Assembly: GCF_029813115.1 (NCBI RefSeq)
Contig: NZ_JAPZDS010000016.1
Span: 41,670-105,669 of the forward strand
Length of the DNA stretch: 64,000 bases
DNA from: Aureimonas sp. SK2
Lineage (GTDB): Bacteria > Pseudomonadota > Alphaproteobacteria > Rhizobiales > Rhizobiaceae
Direction of reading: 5' to 3'
Part shown: in pieces, positions 49,280 through 61,368 of the stretch
Layout: each line of letters starts with the position of its first letter
How positions within the stretch are numbered: position 1 is the stretch's first letter
Program-made: the position numbers and the translations under genes
Notes under the pieces: generated by a model
Database searches by the model: none
The model's input: the letters and a program-made list of their open reading frames with translations, nothing else
What the model was told of the DNA's origin: nothing

Positions 49280-50764
49280 ATGGCGGAAGCCGCACGCAAA
49301 TTCGAGGAGGAGACCCCCCTCTACCGCGAGGCGCCGGCCAATATCGAGGCCGAGCAGGCGCTCCTGGGCGCCATCCTCGTCAACAACGACGCCTATTACA
49401 TCGTCCACGACTATCTGAAGCCGGAGCACTTCTTCGAGCCGATCCACCGCGAGATTTTCTCCAAGGGATCGACCATGATCCGCATGGGCAAGATCGCGAC
49501 GCCGGTGACGCTGAAGACGTTCCTGCCGGCCAACGACCGCGTCGGCGACATGACGATCGCGCAGTACCTCGCGCGCCTGGCCGCAGAAGCGACCACCATC
49601 ATCAACACCAACGACTACGGCCGCGCGGTCTACGACATGGCGCTGCGCCGCTCGCTGATCCGCATCGGCGAGGACATGGTCAACGCCGCCTTCGACGCGC
49701 CGGTTGACGCCGAGCCGAAGGAGCAGATCGAGGAAGCCGAGAAGGCGCTCTTCTCTCTGGCCGAGACCGGTCGCTACGACGGCGGCTTCCAGTCCTTCGA
49801 AGACGCGATGGCGCTCGCCATCGAGATGGCGGGCGCGGCCAAGGACCGCGACGGCGGCCTGTCGGGCATCTCGACGGGCATCCGCGAGTTGGACCGCCGT
49901 CTCGGCGGTCTCCAGCATTCGGACCTGATCATCCTGGCGGGCCGCCCGGCCATGGGCAAGACCTCGCTCGCCACCAACATCGCCTTCAACATCGCCGCCG
50001 CCTACGAGCCCGCCGAGCAGGCCGACGGCTCGTTCAAGGCGGCCAACGGCGGCGTCGTCGGCTTCTTCTCGCTCGAAATGTCGGCCGAGCAGCTGGCCAC
50101 GCGTATTATCTCCGAGCAGTCGGAGGTCTCCTCGTCCAAGATCCGGCGCGGCTCGATCACGGATGCGGAATATTCCAAGCTCGTCGCCTGCACCGAGATG
50201 ATGCAGAAGGCGCCGCTCTACATCGACCAGACCGGCGGCATTTCCATCGCCCAGCTCGCCGCCCGCGCCCGCCGCCTCAAGCGCCAGCGCGGGCTCGACG
50301 TGATAGTGATCGACTACGTGCAGCTCATGCAGGGCTCGGCCAAGACCTCGGGCAACCGCGTGCAGGAGATCACGGAAATCACCACCGGCCTCAAGGCCTT
50401 GGCGAAGGAGCTTCATGTTCCGATCATCGCCCTGTCGCAGCTCTCGCGTCAGGTCGAGAACCGCGACGACAAGCGACCGCAGCTCTCGGACCTTCGCGAA
50501 TCCGGTTCGATCGAGCAGGACGCGGATGTCGTCATGTTCGTGTATCGCGAGGAATACTACCTCCAGGCCAAGGAGCCGAAGCTCGGCACGGACGAGCACC
50601 TGAAGTGGCAGCAGGAGATGAACGAGGCACGCGGCAAGGCCGAGGTCATCATCGCCAAGCAGCGCCACGGACCGACGGGCGCCGCCCAGCTCGCCTTCCA
50701 GGCCGAGTTCACCCGCTTCACCGACCTCGCCGAGGAAAGCCACCTGCCCGAACGCTACGAATAG
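49280..50764 (+). CDS. dnaB: Replicative DNA helicase
   Basis: 494-aa hexameric helicase of the replication fork. N-terminal collar domain (NIEAEQALLGAILVNNDAYY), linker, and RecA-like domain with Walker A GRPAMGKT (221-228), Walker B IVIDYVQLM and the SQLSRQVENR arginine/motor region; no intein or insertion is present. Just downstream is convergent poxB, where many relatives have alr. Confidence 0.98.
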   Translation: MAEAARKFEEETPLYREAPANIEAEQALLGAILVNNDAYYIVHDYLKPEHFFEPIHREIFSKGSTMIRMGKIATPVTLKTFLPANDRVGDMTIAQYLARLAAEATTIINTNDYGRAVYDMALRRSLIRIGEDMVNAAFDAPVDAEPKEQIEEAEKALFSLAETGRYDGGFQSFEDAMALAIEMAGAAKDRDGGLSGISTGIRELDRRLGGLQHSDLIILAGRPAMGKTSLATNIAFNIAAAYEPAEQADGSFKAANGGVVGFFSLEMSAEQLATRIISEQSEVSSSKIRRGSITDAEYSKLVACTEMMQKAPLYIDQTGGISIAQLAARARRLKRQRGLDVIVIDYVQLMQGSAKTSGNRVQEITEITTGLKALAKELHVPIIALSQLSRQVENRDDKRPQLSDLRESGSIEQDADVVMFVYREEYYLQAKEPKLGTDEHLKWQQEMNEARGKAEVIIAKQRHGPTGAAQLAFQAEFTRFTDLAEESHLPERYE

Positions 50765-50785
50765 TCGTCCGGGCGCCCTGAGCCG

Positions 50786-52504
50786 TCAGCGGAACAGGTT
50801 GGTGGCGGCGAGTTCCACGATCTCGTCGCCGCGCCCGGTCATGATCGCCCGCAGCGCGTAGAGGCTGAAGCCCTTGGCTTGCTCGGCCTGGATCTTGGGC
50901 GGCAGCGAAAGCTCCTGCCGCGCGGTGACCACATCCACCAGCGCGGGGCCGTCATGGTCGAAGGCCTCGCGCAACGCGCCGTCGAGGGCGGCCGAGTCGG
51001 TCACGCGGATGCCCTTGAACCCGATCGTCTCCGCCATGGCCGCGAAGTCGGGGTTCTGGAGATCAACATAGGTCGGCAGATAACCCGCCGCCTTCTGCTC
51101 CATCTCCACGAAGCCGAGCGACCCGTTGTTGAAGACCACGATCTTCACCGGCAGCGTCGCCTGCACGGCCGTCAGGAGCTCGCCCATCAGCATGGCAAGC
51201 CCCCCGTCACCTGACAGCGAGACGACCTGCCGCTCGGGGAACGCGGCCTGCACACCGAGCGCCTGCGGCAGCGCGTTGGCCATGGAGCCGTGGTTGAACG
51301 AGCCGATCAGGCGACGCTTGCCGTTCATGGCGAGATAGCGCGCCGCCCAGACGGAGGGCGTGCCGACATCGGCGGTGAAGATCGCGTCCTCGCTCGCCAG
51401 CTCGCTGACGCGCCGGGCGACATATTGCGGATGCAGCGGCCTGCCCGTGCCGCGTGGGGTGGCCAGGTCATCTAGACCCTCGCGCGCCTTGCGATAGTGC
51501 GCCAGTGCCGCATCGAGGAAGCGGCGGTTCCGCCCGGCTGGGATCTTCTGCATCAGGCCCGCGGCGAACTCGCCGGCGTCGGCCTCCACGGCGAGGTCGA
51601 GTGGCACCCGGCGACCGAGAGCACTGGGATCGACATCCACCTGAATGACCTTCGCCCCTGTCGGATAGAAGTTGCGGTAGGGGAAATCGGTGCCCAGCAT
51701 CAGCAGAACGTCACAGTCCATCAGCGCATGGTAGCCCGACGAGAAGCCGATCAGCCCGGTCATGCCGACATCGAACGGGTTGTCCCATTCCATGTGCTCC
51801 TTGCCGCGATAGGCGTGGACGATCGGCGCGGCCAGCCGGTCGGCAAGCGCCACCACGGCGTCGTGCGCGCCCGCCGTCCCCGCGCCCGCCAGGATCGTTA
51901 CGCGCTCCGACAGGTTGAGGAGGGCCGCGGCCTGAGCCAGCGCCGTCTCGTCCGGCAGCTTGCGGGCGGGGATCGGCGGCGCGAAGGCCGGAACCGGGCT
52001 TTCGATCTCCAGCATCGACACGTCGCCCGGCAGCACGATCACCGCGACGCCCCGGCGCGCGATCGCGGTCCGCATGGCGCGGTGAAGCACTTCCGGCATC
52101 TGGCGCGGGTTGGTCACGAGCTCGCAGAAGTGGCTGCACTCGCGGAACAGCTCGGTCGGATGCGTTTCCTGAAAGTAGCCGAGGCCGACCTCGCTGGACG
52201 GGATCTGCGCGGCGATGGCGAGCACCGGAACATGGTTGCGCTGGCAGTCGTAAAGCCCGTTGATGAGATGGAGATTGCCGGGGCCGCAGCTCCCGGCGCA
52301 GACGGCGAGCCTGCCGGTCGCGGCGGCCTCCGCGCCGGCGGCGAAGGCGGCGCCCTCCTCGTGGCGTACATGCACGAAAGCGATGCGACCATCCTTCGCC
52401 TGGGCGGCGTTTACGGCGTTCAGGCTGTCGCCCGTCACGCCCCAGATGCGCTGGACGCCCGCCTGCGCCAGCGTTTCGATCAGGAGTTCGGAAATCGTCG
52501 TCAT
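50786..52504 (-). CDS. poxB: Ubiquinone-dependent pyruvate dehydrogenase (pyruvate oxidase)
   Basis: 572-aa TPP- and FAD-dependent enzyme, the same length as E. coli PoxB, which decarboxylates pyruvate to acetate and passes electrons to ubiquinone. Near-identical stretches: [26 protein letters not shown] (TPP Glu), [33 protein letters not shown], and [21 protein letters not shown]. The TPP motif [11 protein letters not shown] and the C-terminal membrane-binding helix ([22 protein letters not shown]) are kept. The start at 52504 gives the exact length; an upstream ATG at 52531 is possible. It lies reversed between dnaB and radA. Confidence 0.95.
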   Translation of the reverse strand: MTTISELLIETLAQAGVQRIWGVTGDSLNAVNAAQAKDGRIAFVHVRHEEGAAFAAGAEAAATGRLAVCAGSCGPGNLHLINGLYDCQRNHVPVLAIAAQIPSSEVGLGYFQETHPTELFRECSHFCELVTNPRQMPEVLHRAMRTAIARRGVAVIVLPGDVSMLEIESPVPAFAPPIPARKLPDETALAQAAALLNLSERVTILAGAGTAGAHDAVVALADRLAAPIVHAYRGKEHMEWDNPFDVGMTGLIGFSSGYHALMDCDVLLMLGTDFPYRNFYPTGAKVIQVDVDPSALGRRVPLDLAVEADAGEFAAGLMQKIPAGRNRRFLDAALAHYRKAREGLDDLATPRGTGRPLHPQYVARRVSELASEDAIFTADVGTPSVWAARYLAMNGKRRLIGSFNHGSMANALPQALGVQAAFPERQVVSLSGDGGLAMLMGELLTAVQATLPVKIVVFNNGSLGFVEMEQKAAGYLPTYVDLQNPDFAAMAETIGFKGIRVTDSAALDGALREAFDHDGPALVDVVTARQELSLPPKIQAEQAKGFSLYALRAIMTGRGDEIVELAATNLFR

Positions 52505-52700
52505 CTCGCTGCCCGTTTGCTCGTCTGGCATTCTCGACGAGGATGAGAACGGCGCCGCAGCCGGCCCGTTCCTGGCCAAGCATCGTGGCTGGCATGCGCC
52601 GGACGCACGGGTCCGCTCTGGCGCGTCGATCTTGCTCGCCCGCTTGTTTCCCTTTTGTTCGCATGCCATCTAGGGGCCGGGACAGGACGACGCGGCGGGC

Positions 52701-54089
<1,389 letters not shown>

Positions 54090-54169
54090 TTTTCGGCCGT
54101 CTTCGCAGTGTAAGACACGGAGGGCCGGCATCGGCCGCGCTGCCCGATGGAAGCCAGACCGGAAACCGA

Positions 54170-54805
54170 ATGACCGTCACCCTTCTGGACGCGATCCTCA
54201 TCGCCATCATGCTCGTTTCTGGGCTCCTGGCGATGGTGCGCGGTTTCTCGCGCGAGATCCTGTCGGTCCTCAGCTGGGTCGCGGCGGCCGCGGCGGCCTA
54301 TCTGTTCTACGAGCGGCTGACCCCGTTCATGGCCAGCTACATCAGCAACGAGAAGATCGCGATGGTCGCGTCGGCGGCCGCCATCTTCTTCGGTACGCTG
54401 ATCGTCGTCTCGTTCATCACGCTCAAGATCGCCGACTTCATCATCGACTCCCGCATCGGCGCGATCGACCGTACGCTCGGCTTCCTGTTCGGCGCCGCGC
54501 GCGGCCTGCTGCTCGTCGTGGTGGCGATGGTGTTCTTCAACTGGCTGACGCCGCCGCAGTCCGGCAACCAGCCGACCTGGGTGGCGGAAGCGCGCTCCAA
54601 GCCCTTCCTGGACGATCTCGGCAGCCGGCTGGTCGGCGCGCTGCCGGACGATCCGCAGCAGACGATCCAGGAGCGCTTCGGCACGCCCGCGCCGACGCTG
54701 GACGGCGCACCCGCCGGCGAGAACCCGGCGGCGGAGCAGCCCGGCTCGATCGAGGACGCGATCCGCGACAGCGAGGAGCAGCCGGCGGAAGCGCCGGCCA
54801 ACTGA
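54170..54805 (+). CDS. cvpA: CvpA family membrane protein
   Basis: 211-aa inner-membrane protein with four hydrophobic helices (about 3-22, 28-50, 65-90, 100-125) and a Pro/Glu-rich cytoplasmic or periplasmic tail. LLDAILIAIMLVSGLLAMVRGFSREILSVLSW is the CvpA start. CvpA is linked to colicin V export and envelope stress. The ATG at 54170 is the first in frame after the radA stop at 54089. Upstream of purF, the usual order. Confidence 0.93.
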   Translation: MTVTLLDAILIAIMLVSGLLAMVRGFSREILSVLSWVAAAAAAYLFYERLTPFMASYISNEKIAMVASAAAIFFGTLIVVSFITLKIADFIIDSRIGAIDRTLGFLFGAARGLLLVVVAMVFFNWLTPPQSGNQPTWVAEARSKPFLDDLGSRLVGALPDDPQQTIQERFGTPAPTLDGAPAGENPAAEQPGSIEDAIRDSEEQPAEAPAN

Positions 54806-54850
54806 TCACCGGCGGGGTCCCCTCCGCCGGACCGAGGGGGAGAGAAAGGG

Positions 54851-54883
54851 TCGGCGCGATTCAGTCGCGCCGATCGCATTTTT
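54851..54883 (+). terminator. Rho-independent terminator after cvpA
   Basis: Perfect 9-bp stem (TCGGCGCGA 54851-54859 with TCGCGCCGA 54865-54873), 5-nt loop, then GCATTTTTG. It sits between cvpA and purF, so purF may be attenuated or separately started. Confidence 0.8.
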
Positions 54884-54962
54884 GTTCGCGAAACCTCGTG
54901 ACCGTCCCCATATGCCGGGCGGAACCGGGCAGCGGGCCGCGCGCGGCCAGAACGGGTGTGAG

Positions 54963-56438
<1,476 letters not shown>

Positions 56439-56475
56439 GACCGCAAGCCGCCCGTCCCCCAGCAGGAGAATTCGC

Positions 56476-57216
56476 ATGCCCGGCCAGCTCGAAGGGCGCG
56501 TCGCGCTCGTCTCCGGTGCCTCGCGCGGCATCGGCTACCATCTGGCCAAGCAGCTCGCGGCCGACGGCGCGCATGTCGTCGCCGTGGCCCGCACGGTCGG
56601 CGGGCTGGAAGAGCTCGACGACGAGATCAAGGCGGCCGGCGGCTCGGCGACGCTCGTGCCGCTCGACCTGACCGACGGTCCCGGCGTCGATCGTCTGGGC
56701 GCCGCCATTCACGAGCGCTGGGGCAAGCTTGACGTGCTGGTCGTGAACGCAGGCGTTCTCGGCACGCTGAGCCCGATCGGTCACATCGAGACGAAGATGT
56801 TCGACAAGACCATGGCGGTGAACGTCACCTCCGCATGGCGGCTGATCCGTTCGACCGACCCGCTCCTGCGTGCGTCCGACGCCGGACGGGCGATCCTTCT
56901 GTCGTCCGGCGCGGCGCATTCCTGCAAGGCGTTCTGGGGCCTCTACGCCGCCACCAAGGCCGCGCTGGAGGCGATGGGCCGTTCCTGGGCTGCCGAGACG
57001 CAGAATCTTCCGCTGCGCGTCAATTCCGTGAACCCCGGCGGCACCCGCACGGCGATGCGCGCGCTCGCCATGCCCGGAGAAGACCCGAACACGCTGCCGA
57101 CGCCGGCCGAGGTCGCCGCCCGCATCCTGCCCCTCGCCTATCCGTCCTGCACAGAGACCGGCCGCCTCTTCGACGTCCGCCAGAACCGGTTCCTGTCCTA
57201 CCACATGCCGGACTGA
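56476..57216 (+). CDS. SDR family oxidoreductase
   Basis: 246-aa short-chain dehydrogenase/reductase with cofactor motif SGASRGIG (13-20), NAG in VVNAGVLG, a Ser before the YAATK catalytic motif, and the usual Rossmann strands. GGAG lies 8 nt before the ATG. It follows purF with 37 nt between, a position that is conserved in Rhizobiales although its substrate remains unknown. Confidence 0.92.
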   Translation: MPGQLEGRVALVSGASRGIGYHLAKQLAADGAHVVAVARTVGGLEELDDEIKAAGGSATLVPLDLTDGPGVDRLGAAIHERWGKLDVLVVNAGVLGTLSPIGHIETKMFDKTMAVNVTSAWRLIRSTDPLLRASDAGRAILLSSGAAHSCKAFWGLYAATKAALEAMGRSWAAETQNLPLRVNSVNPGGTRTAMRALAMPGEDPNTLPTPAEVAARILPLAYPSCTETGRLFDVRQNRFLSYHMPD

Positions 57217-57222
57217 GGGCGT

Positions 57223-57777
57223 TCAGTCCTCCTCGAGCCCCGTCGGCAGGCCGTCGATGCTGGTCATGTTCTTCTCGCGCCGGTAGGCGATCAACCCATC
57301 CTCTCCCTTCGACTCCGCCCAGCGGTCGAGGACCGGCCGCTCGCCGATATGCTCGAACAGCGGCACGGCGAAGCCGCAGGAGGTCTGCACGAGGTCGAGG
57401 TCGATCCAGACGACCTGCCGCGCGCCTGCCGGTTCGCCAGCGGAATAATGCTGGTCCAAGAAGGCTTGGTATTCGGATGAGCCGCGAAAGGCGATGCGCG
57501 GCCGCCCGTAGAGGCGCAGGATCTGCGGTGCGCCCTCGAAGGTGCAGAACATCACCGTCGCACGTCCGCCGGCCTTGGCATGGGCCGCCGTCTCGCTGCC
57601 GCTTCCCGTGAGGTCGAGATAGGCGACGGTGAGGTCGCCGAGGACGTGGAAATGGTTCGTGGAACGCGGCGAGATGTTCACGCGGCTGTCGCCCGCCGCC
57701 GAGCCGACGAAGAAGATCGCCTGCCGCCCCATCATCTCGCGATGGGCGGCTTCGATGCGCTCGAACTGCTTGGCCAT
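57223..57777 (-). CDS. Pyridoxamine 5'-phosphate oxidase-like flavoprotein
   Basis: 184-aa protein with a split-barrel FMN-binding fold: AIFFVGSAAGDSRVNISPRS near 18-38 and VAYLDLTGSGSETAAHAKAGGRATVMFC near 50-80 are typical of the PNPOx-like superfamily. It lacks the PdxH C-terminal signature, so pyridoxal synthesis is not implied; many relatives reduce F420 or flavin-linked substrates or sequester them. Convergent with the SDR gene with 6 nt between stops. Confidence 0.82.
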   Translation of the reverse strand: MAKQFERIEAAHREMMGRQAIFFVGSAAGDSRVNISPRSTNHFHVLGDLTVAYLDLTGSGSETAAHAKAGGRATVMFCTFEGAPQILRLYGRPRIAFRGSSEYQAFLDQHYSAGEPAGARQVVWIDLDLVQTSCGFAVPLFEHIGERPVLDRWAESKGEDGLIAYRREKNMTSIDGLPTGLEED

Positions 57778-57787
57778 GTCACGTCCC

Positions 57788-58564
57788 TCAAGGAGCGGAG
57801 CGTTGCACCTGCTTGCGATAGGAGCGGATCGAGAACGGGATCGTGGCGTAGTAGACGATCGCCGAGACGGTCAGCGTCTCCCAGAAGAAGCTGAGCAGCA
57901 GCCCGATATAGAGGACGACGAAGAGCACGGCCGGTACGACGTATTCGCGACGCAGCGGAATGCCGATCGTCTTTCCGGAATAGGTCGGGATCTGGCTCGC
58001 CATCAGCACGCCCACCACCACGAGGTAGATGGCCGCGACCGCCGGGGTGATGTCCGGAAAGGTCAGATTGCTGGTGAAGCCGAGATACATCGGGAACAGT
58101 GCGAGACCAGCCCCCGCCGGAGAAGGGATGCCGGTGAAATAGGCGCTCTTCCAGGCCGGCTTGTTGGGCTCGTCCAGCATCGTATTGAAGCGCGCGAGGC
58201 GCAGCGCGCAGCCCGAAATATAGAGAAGGCAGCAGATCCAGCCGAAGGATCCGGCGTCGTGCAGCGTGTAGGCGTAGAGAAGTAGTGCCGGCGCGACGCC
58301 GAAGTTCACGATGTCGGCGAGCGAATCCATTTCCGCGCCGAACCGGCTCTGGCCGTTGACGAGACGCGCGAGGCGCCCGTCGATGCCGTCGAGGAAGGCC
58401 GCGCCGAGTACCAGACCGACGGCGAGCTCGAACCGCCCCTCGAAGGCAAAGCGGATGCCCGTGACGCCCGCGCAGATCGACAGGATGGTGATGATGTTCG
58501 GCAGGACCTGCCGCACCGGAATGCGCGAGGGCGGCGCCTGGGACGGGGTGACGGGCTCGCTCAT
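57788..58564 (-). CDS. pssA: CDP-diacylglycerol--serine O-phosphatidyltransferase
   Basis: 258-aa inner-membrane enzyme making phosphatidylserine. The CDP-alcohol phosphotransferase motif reads DGIDGRLARL followed by GAEMDSLADIV, with all three aspartates. Six or so helices are visible. Encoded 4 nt after psd on the same strand, the next enzyme of the same pathway, so the pair converts CDP-DAG to phosphatidylethanolamine. Confidence 0.96.
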   Translation of the reverse strand: MSEPVTPSQAPPSRIPVRQVLPNIITILSICAGVTGIRFAFEGRFELAVGLVLGAAFLDGIDGRLARLVNGQSRFGAEMDSLADIVNFGVAPALLLYAYTLHDAGSFGWICCLLYISGCALRLARFNTMLDEPNKPAWKSAYFTGIPSPAGAGLALFPMYLGFTSNLTFPDITPAVAAIYLVVVGVLMASQIPTYSGKTIGIPLRREYVVPAVLFVVLYIGLLLSFFWETLTVSAIVYYATIPFSIRSYRKQVQRSAP

Positions 58565-58568
58565 GGCC

Positions 58569-59267
58569 TCAATCCCGGCGCCAGGTCCAGGCGGCGTGCC
58601 CGGCCCCGTATTCGGCGATGACCGTCTCGCCCGCCACCGCCTTCTGCCCTTCCGCCACGCGCGCCACGGCGCCGTCCGGCAGATAGACGTCGAGGCGCGA
58701 GCCGAAACGGATCAGGCCGAAACGCTCGCCCGTCTCGAGATGCTCGCCGGCGCGCGAGAAGACGATGATGCGGCGAGCCACCGCCCCGGCGATCTGGACG
58801 ACGCCGACCTCGCCATGCGCGCCCGCGATCACCATGCCGGACCGCTCGTTGACCTCGCTGGCCTTGTCGAGTTCGGCGTTCTGGAACAGGCCTTCCTTGT
58901 AGATGATCCGGTCGATCCGCCCGCGCACCGGCGCGCGGTTCACGTGGCAGTCGAACACGTTCATGAAGATCGAGATGCGCAGCAGCGGCTCGTCGCCGAG
59001 GCCGAGGTCGGCGGGCGGGCGAACGAGGCCGACGAGCGACACTTTGCCGTCGGCCGGGCTGACGACGAGGTTCTCGCCGACAGGCGTCGTGCGGGCCGGG
59101 TCGCGGTAGAAATAGGTGCACCACACGGTGAGGATCAGGCCGATCCAGAGCAGCGGCTCCCAGAGAAGGCCGAGCAGCACCGAGGCGACGAAGAAGCCGG
59201 CGATGAACGGATAGCCCGCCCGATGGATCGGAACGAAGACGTTTCGGATCGAGGCGATCATGTCCAT
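58569..59267 (-). CDS. psd: Phosphatidylserine decarboxylase
   Basis: 232-aa short (archaeal/Sinorhizobium-type) decarboxylase making phosphatidylethanolamine. Two N-terminal membrane helices (about 17-50), HVNRAPVRG and the autocleavage site FGS (in [12 protein letters not shown], near residue 190) are visible; cleavage before Ser creates the pyruvoyl cofactor. The start at 59267 ([15 protein letters not shown]) fits the family; the frame is open to 59324. Confidence 0.95.
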   Translation of the reverse strand: MDMIASIRNVFVPIHRAGYPFIAGFFVASVLLGLLWEPLLWIGLILTVWCTYFYRDPARTTPVGENLVVSPADGKVSLVGLVRPPADLGLGDEPLLRISIFMNVFDCHVNRAPVRGRIDRIIYKEGLFQNAELDKASEVNERSGMVIAGAHGEVGVVQIAGAVARRIIVFSRAGEHLETGERFGLIRFGSRLDVYLPDGAVARVAEGQKAVAGETVIAEYGAGHAAWTWRRD

Positions 59268-59352
59268 CGATGCAGGATTCCTTATGAGGGCCTTGATGTG
59301 GCCGGCTCCGACACATAGGGGCAAACCGCGCCGCGCTCAACGCCGCGGGGGC

Positions 59353-61248
59353 CTACTCGACGCCCGCGGGCCGCCTGCGCTCGATCACGCCCAAGGCATC
59401 GGCTTCGCGTGCGCGCCGAAGCGCCTCCTCAGCTTCGCTCGCTTCGCGCTGCATAGTCCACATCTCAGCATAGAGCCCGCCGGCTGCCAGCAGCGCGCGG
59501 TGCGAGCCGCGCTCCACGATCGTGCCGGAACGCAGGACGATGATCTCGTCGGCGTCCACGATGGTCGAGAGCCGGTGCGCGATGGTAAGGGTCGTGCGCT
59601 GGCGCGAGACGAGCTGCAAGGCGCTCTGGATCTCCTGCTCCGTGTGCGTGTCGAGCGCCGACGTCGCCTCGTCGAGGACAAGGATCGGCGGGCTCTTCAG
59701 GATCGTGCGGGCGATGGCGACGCGCTGCTTCTCGCCGCCCGAAAGCTTCAGGCCGCGCTCGCCGACCATCGTCTCGTAGCCATCGGGCAGCGCCTCGATG
59801 AAATGCGCGACCTGTGCGAGGGCCGCGGCCTGTCGCACCTCGTCCTCCGCGGCCTCGGTGCGCCCGTAGCGGATGTTGTAGGCGATCGTATCGTTGAACA
59901 GCACGGTGTCCTGGGGGACGATGCCGATCGCCGCGCGCACGCTCGCCTGTCGCACGGAGGCGATATCCTGCCCGTCGATGGTGATGCGCCCTGACTGGAC
60001 GTCATAGAAGCGGAAGAGGAGCCGCGAGATCGTCGACTTGCCCGCGCCCGAAGGACCGACGATGGCGACCGACTTGCCGGCCGGCACCTCGAAGCTCACG
60101 CCCTTCAGGATCGGCCGTTCGGGATCGTAGCTGAAATGCACGTCCTCGAATCGGATGGCGCCTTTCGAGACCATCAGGTCCGGCGCGCCGTCCCGGTCGC
60201 GGACCTCCTCGCGGATGCGCAGGAGCCGGAACATCTCCTCCATGTCGGTGAGGCCCTGCCGGATCTCGCGATACACGAAGCCGATGAAGTTCAGGGGCAC
60301 GGAGAGCTGCATGAGCATGGCGTTGATGAAGACGAAGTCGCCGAGTGTCTGCGTCCCGGCACGCACCTCCATCGCCGACATCACCATCGCGACTCCCATG
60401 CCGGCCGAAAAGATCACGCCCTGGCCGAAATTGAGCCAGCCGAGCGAGGTCCAGGTCTGGGTGGCGGCCTTCTCGTAGCGCGCCATCGACCGGTCGAAGC
60501 GCTCGGCCTCCATGGTCTCGTTGCCGAAATACTTCACGGTCTCGAAGTTGAGCAGCGAATCGATCGCCTTCGTGTTCGCCTCCGTGTCCGAATCGTTCAT
60601 CTCGCGGCGGATGGCGATGCGCCAGTCGCTGGCCTTGATGGTGAACCAGCCGTAGGCGAACACCGTGACGGCCACGACCACGAGATAGCGCCAGCCATAG
60701 GCGAAGCCGAAAATCGCGGCCGTCAGTGCGAACTCCAGAAGGGTCGGCACCGAGTTGAGAATCGTGAAGCGCACGATCGTCTCGATACCCTTGGTGCCGC
60801 GCTCGATGATGCGGCTCAGTCCGCCCGTGCGTCGCTCCAGGTGGAAGCGGAGCGACAACTGGTGCATGTGGACGAACGTCTTGAAGGCCAGAACGCGCAC
60901 CGCATGCTGGCCGACGCTGGCGAACAGCGAATCGCGCAACTGGTTCAGCGCCACGGAGACGACGCGCGCGACGTTGTAGGCGACGACGAGCGTGACCGCG
61001 CCGGTCAGGATCAGCGGCAGCCAGTCCTGCGCCGAATGGGTGCCGTCCAGCGCGTCCGTCGCCCATTTGAAGAAGTAGGGGATGCCCACCGTGAGGAGCT
61101 TGGCGAGCACGAGGTAGAAACTCGCCCACACGACCCGCGCCCGCAGATCGGGCCGCCCTTCCGGCCACATATAGGGCCAGAGGCTCTTGAGGGTGCGCCA
61201 CATCACGCGGCCTTCGCCGTCGGCGGATCGATTAGCGGTGTCGGACAA
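59353..61248 (-). CDS. ABC exporter, Atm1/HMT type
   Basis: 631-aa half-transporter with six membrane helices and one ATPase domain. Walker [10 protein letters not shown], signature LSGGEKQRVAIARTIL and Walker B ILVLDEATSALD are intact, and the N-terminal WPYMWPEGRPDLRARVVWA is the mark of the alphaproteobacterial Atm1 group, which moves glutathione-linked metal or sulfur compounds. The listed start is TTG at 61248; an ATG at 61203 (MWRTLKSL) after AAGG gives 616 aa and cannot be excluded. Leftward, upstream of psd. Confidence 0.92.
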   Translation of the reverse strand: MSDTANRSADGEGRVMWRTLKSLWPYMWPEGRPDLRARVVWASFYLVLAKLLTVGIPYFFKWATDALDGTHSAQDWLPLILTGAVTLVVAYNVARVVSVALNQLRDSLFASVGQHAVRVLAFKTFVHMHQLSLRFHLERRTGGLSRIIERGTKGIETIVRFTILNSVPTLLEFALTAAIFGFAYGWRYLVVVAVTVFAYGWFTIKASDWRIAIRREMNDSDTEANTKAIDSLLNFETVKYFGNETMEAERFDRSMARYEKAATQTWTSLGWLNFGQGVIFSAGMGVAMVMSAMEVRAGTQTLGDFVFINAMLMQLSVPLNFIGFVYREIRQGLTDMEEMFRLLRIREEVRDRDGAPDLMVSKGAIRFEDVHFSYDPERPILKGVSFEVPAGKSVAIVGPSGAGKSTISRLLFRFYDVQSGRITIDGQDIASVRQASVRAAIGIVPQDTVLFNDTIAYNIRYGRTEAAEDEVRQAAALAQVAHFIEALPDGYETMVGERGLKLSGGEKQRVAIARTILKSPPILVLDEATSALDTHTEQEIQSALQLVSRQRTTLTIAHRLSTIVDADEIIVLRSGTIVERGSHRALLAAGGLYAEMWTMQREASEAEEALRRAREADALGVIERRRPAGVE

Positions 61249-61368
61249 GGCAGGAGCGTTCCATCGCGTGCGGCGGGGAGACCGGCTCCCTCGCCCGTTT
61301 GGAACGCTTCTAGACCGCCCGGTTCAAAAGGACCACCCCGCCCCGGCGGGCGAAGCGGTCCCGGCTGA

